A stretch of 64,000 nt of DNA from Crotophaga sulcirostris (lineage: Eukaryota; Chordata; Aves; Cuculiformes; Crotophagidae): assembly GCA_013397455.1 (NCBI GenBank), contig VYZB01000171.1, positions 1,160,738 through 1,224,737 on the forward strand, in the 5' to 3' direction. Below, in pieces: positions 61,987-64,000 of the stretch (position 1 is its first letter; the number at the start of each line of letters is the position of its first letter). Made by a program: the position numbers and the translations under genes. Below the pieces are notes generated by a model. The model was not told the DNA's origin. It was given only the letters and a program-made list of their open reading frames with translations, and searched no databases.

Positions 61987-64000
61987 GGCAGGGGGAGACA
62001 TTTTCATTTTTTAAACCTGGTTTTACTTATATTTTGCATCTGAAAATAAATTTTGCCTTTGATTCACTTTTGGCAGCAAATTTTGCAAAATTGCTTGCAT
62101 GCAATTTAAATAACTGTTTAACACTGTGCCTTAACATGCTGGGTTAAAACAATCCCAGGTGTAATATTCCTGGAATAAACAGAGTTACATTGAGAGTCAA
62201 CCTATGAAGTGAAAACTGTTTACATGAAAGTAGATATTACTAATGTGGTGCTTAAAACTTTCTGCCAAAGTAAAGAACTTAAACTTAATGGCATGGGGGT
62301 GGTGAAGATGCAGCTAGATAAAAGCATAGCTTTCCTCAGAACTGTGTTGGAGTTATTTTTTTCTTATGTACAACCACTAGAGCTTTCCTTTCCTCTAGCA
62401 GTAGCCAATCACAAAAGTGCAAAAATGGCAGATGACTAAAGCATCCTTAACAACAAGCAACATGCCGGTTGCTCATTGTCTGCATTAGCTAATTAAAATA
62501 GAAGCTGAAAGAATCAAAAGTAGATCCATTATGTGGTTTGTTTTTATGTGAGTGGGATTTATTTGTGTTCAAGCTTACAGATAAACAGTTCATGATTCAA
62601 GAAACTGCCTGTATGTACAGTCTGTTCCTGTGATATTTTGTTTCTTGAAAGCTTCTCAAGATTAAAAAAAAAATTACCCTTCCTCTAGCTACATTTTATC
62701 ATGAAAGACAATGGGAACACAGAATTTTGGTTACTTGCCCACACACTGAAAATCATACGTCATTCCTGCATCCTGATTGGGTGATGATGGCAAAGGATGG
62801 ATATATTTTCTTTCTCCCTTCTTTTGTTTCTTGCTTTTAGGATAACTGAATGCCCTCTTTCCTTGGTTTTCCCACTTGTCCATCTTCAACCTCTAATAGG
62901 AATCTTTACCAAAGGTGCTTTGTCACACTCCCAGACCATGGGAGTCAGTTTTTACTGTTATTGGTGCTGTCACACAGATTTAAAAATATAAACATCTTTT
63001 TCTACTTTTGCTTTTTGAGGCAGTGAATATAAAGAGCACTGAACCAACACGACATTAAAGTAATAAAATATCAAGTGAATTTCCTCTATATTTCAAGCTA
63101 ATTATTTTTTCCACTTTGGTCACACACAGCTAAGGAGCATTTAAAGTGATGCAAATTAGAAGAGGTTTAATATACAAACTACAGTATCATCTGCTACATT
63201 TCCAGCAAAGAATCACTGTTCCCCCTCAATCACTGCTTTTCAAGTTCTATAGCTTAGTGTAACCATTTTAATTGTTTTTTTCCTGCAAGGCATGAAGACA
63301 AACCATGCATGAATCAGTACATGAATGAATCAGCCTCTGGTCTAGCTTACTGATATATTCATCATTTATACCCTTGCATAATTTACAGAAATTGAAACTG
63401 TAGCTGGGCTTTGCATTCAGCTGAATGTGGCTTGTTTACACAGTCCAATGCGGTCTCATGTTCCAGAAAAGCTAATTCTGTAGGGATTACTCAGGCAGGA
63501 TGAAAGCATCTAAGGCTTTGTGCTAATACAGATGCACTTAAGTATCTAGGTGTGCCAGCACTTCAAGTCAAAGCTTGGTAAAATCACCAATCTCTTAGCT
63601 TTGCCACATATGGTCTTAGTTAATTGAAAGGGAGTTTTGGTTCCCTAGGATAAAATGCGCTTAGGCTTCAAATTCAGTAAGCTGAAATATCAGTTGACTA
63701 TCAGAAAGAGTCAGATTCATCTCAGTGAACTTAGTTGCTTAAAAATTAGGCATATATTCTAAGTAACTTGTCCAGGTTCCTGGAATACACTGAGATGCCC
63801 CCCACACACTCAGCTATTCCCCAGCCCCTGGAGTTGTCCTTCACATAGCCAGGATTCAACTTTTGGGACCACCACTTCCCAGCTGACTGACTCTTGGATC
63901 TTAGCCTCAATTGTCCTCTGCCACTAACCTTAAAGAGAACAAGATTTAAGGCCACCAAAAAAAGTCACAGTATTTATTTCCAACATTTTTTGAAATCTCT

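Larger units (their letters stand above)
47571..64000. other. Long AT-rich non-coding stretch, no gene or repeat family recognised
   Basis: About 16.4 kb with no recognisable exon, RNA gene or LINE fragment. Open frames are at most 126 codons (54088-54468 on the minus strand, 57974-58351 on +), without family motif. Low-complexity points: a purine-rich patch at 53968-54012, (AG)6 at 52683-52694, T15 followed by A7 at 61965-61986. A 13-bp inverted repeat lies at 54242-54277. A weak CR1-tail-like string occurs near 59624-59662 but has no CR1 body. Confidence 0.5.

Noticed and set aside
1..64000. LTR retrotransposons, endogenous retroviruses, tRNA, rRNA, CRISPR arrays, operons
   Set aside because: I looked for protease/RT/integrase motifs, primer-binding sites, regular spaced repeats and structured RNA genes and saw none that I could support.

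Overview
This window looks like a stretch of vertebrate, almost certainly avian, nuclear DNA from a gene-poor region (intergenic, or inside a very long intron). It is visibly AT-rich and CpG-poor, open frames are short and random-looking on both strands, and no bacterial-type gene layout, rRNA or tRNA was noticed. The avian assignment rests on chicken-repeat-1 (CR1) LINE fragments with the typical 5'-truncated copies, C-terminal reverse-transcriptase (RT) remnant and octamer-repeat 3' tail. I recognise no protein-coding gene or exon. The longest open frames (up to about 167 codons) show no family motif that I can identify.

Layout. 1-560: antisense CR1, cut by the window edge. 2118-3450: two pieces of a very old CR1-superfamily LINE on the + strand, separated by about 830 bp of unrelated sequence. 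9863-10211 (+) and 24758-24987 (-): two younger-looking CR1 copies of one subfamily, both ending in a TACTGTGA-type octamer. 15853-16346 (-): a CR1 copy with an internal deletion. 34099-34172 (-): the 3' end of an old LINE. 35690-35830 (+): a small old LINE piece from the end of the RT region. 38559-38732: a 174-nt uninterrupted purine tract. 41729-41796: a GGAA/GTCA-type repeat. 43256-43326 (-): a CR1 3' stub. 46375-47570 (+): the longest old LINE relic, carrying endonuclease and RT signatures and interrupted by an A-rich tract. After 47570 there are only low-complexity tracts and unremarkable AT-rich sequence, apart from a 13-bp inverted repeat at 54242-54277.

The most informative content is therefore a fossil record. 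At least four fragments of a deep, amniote-type CR1-superfamily LINE can be read at codon level. They lie beside younger CR1 copies of at least two tail types. Nothing here works together as a gene system, and no previously undescribed biological system could be supported. Possible regulatory sites, such as a perfect POU-dimer (MORE-type) palindrome at 37614-37627, are single motif matches without supporting evidence. All repeat assignments were made by eye from remembered family patterns and need a RepeatMasker or Dfam run to fix names and boundaries.
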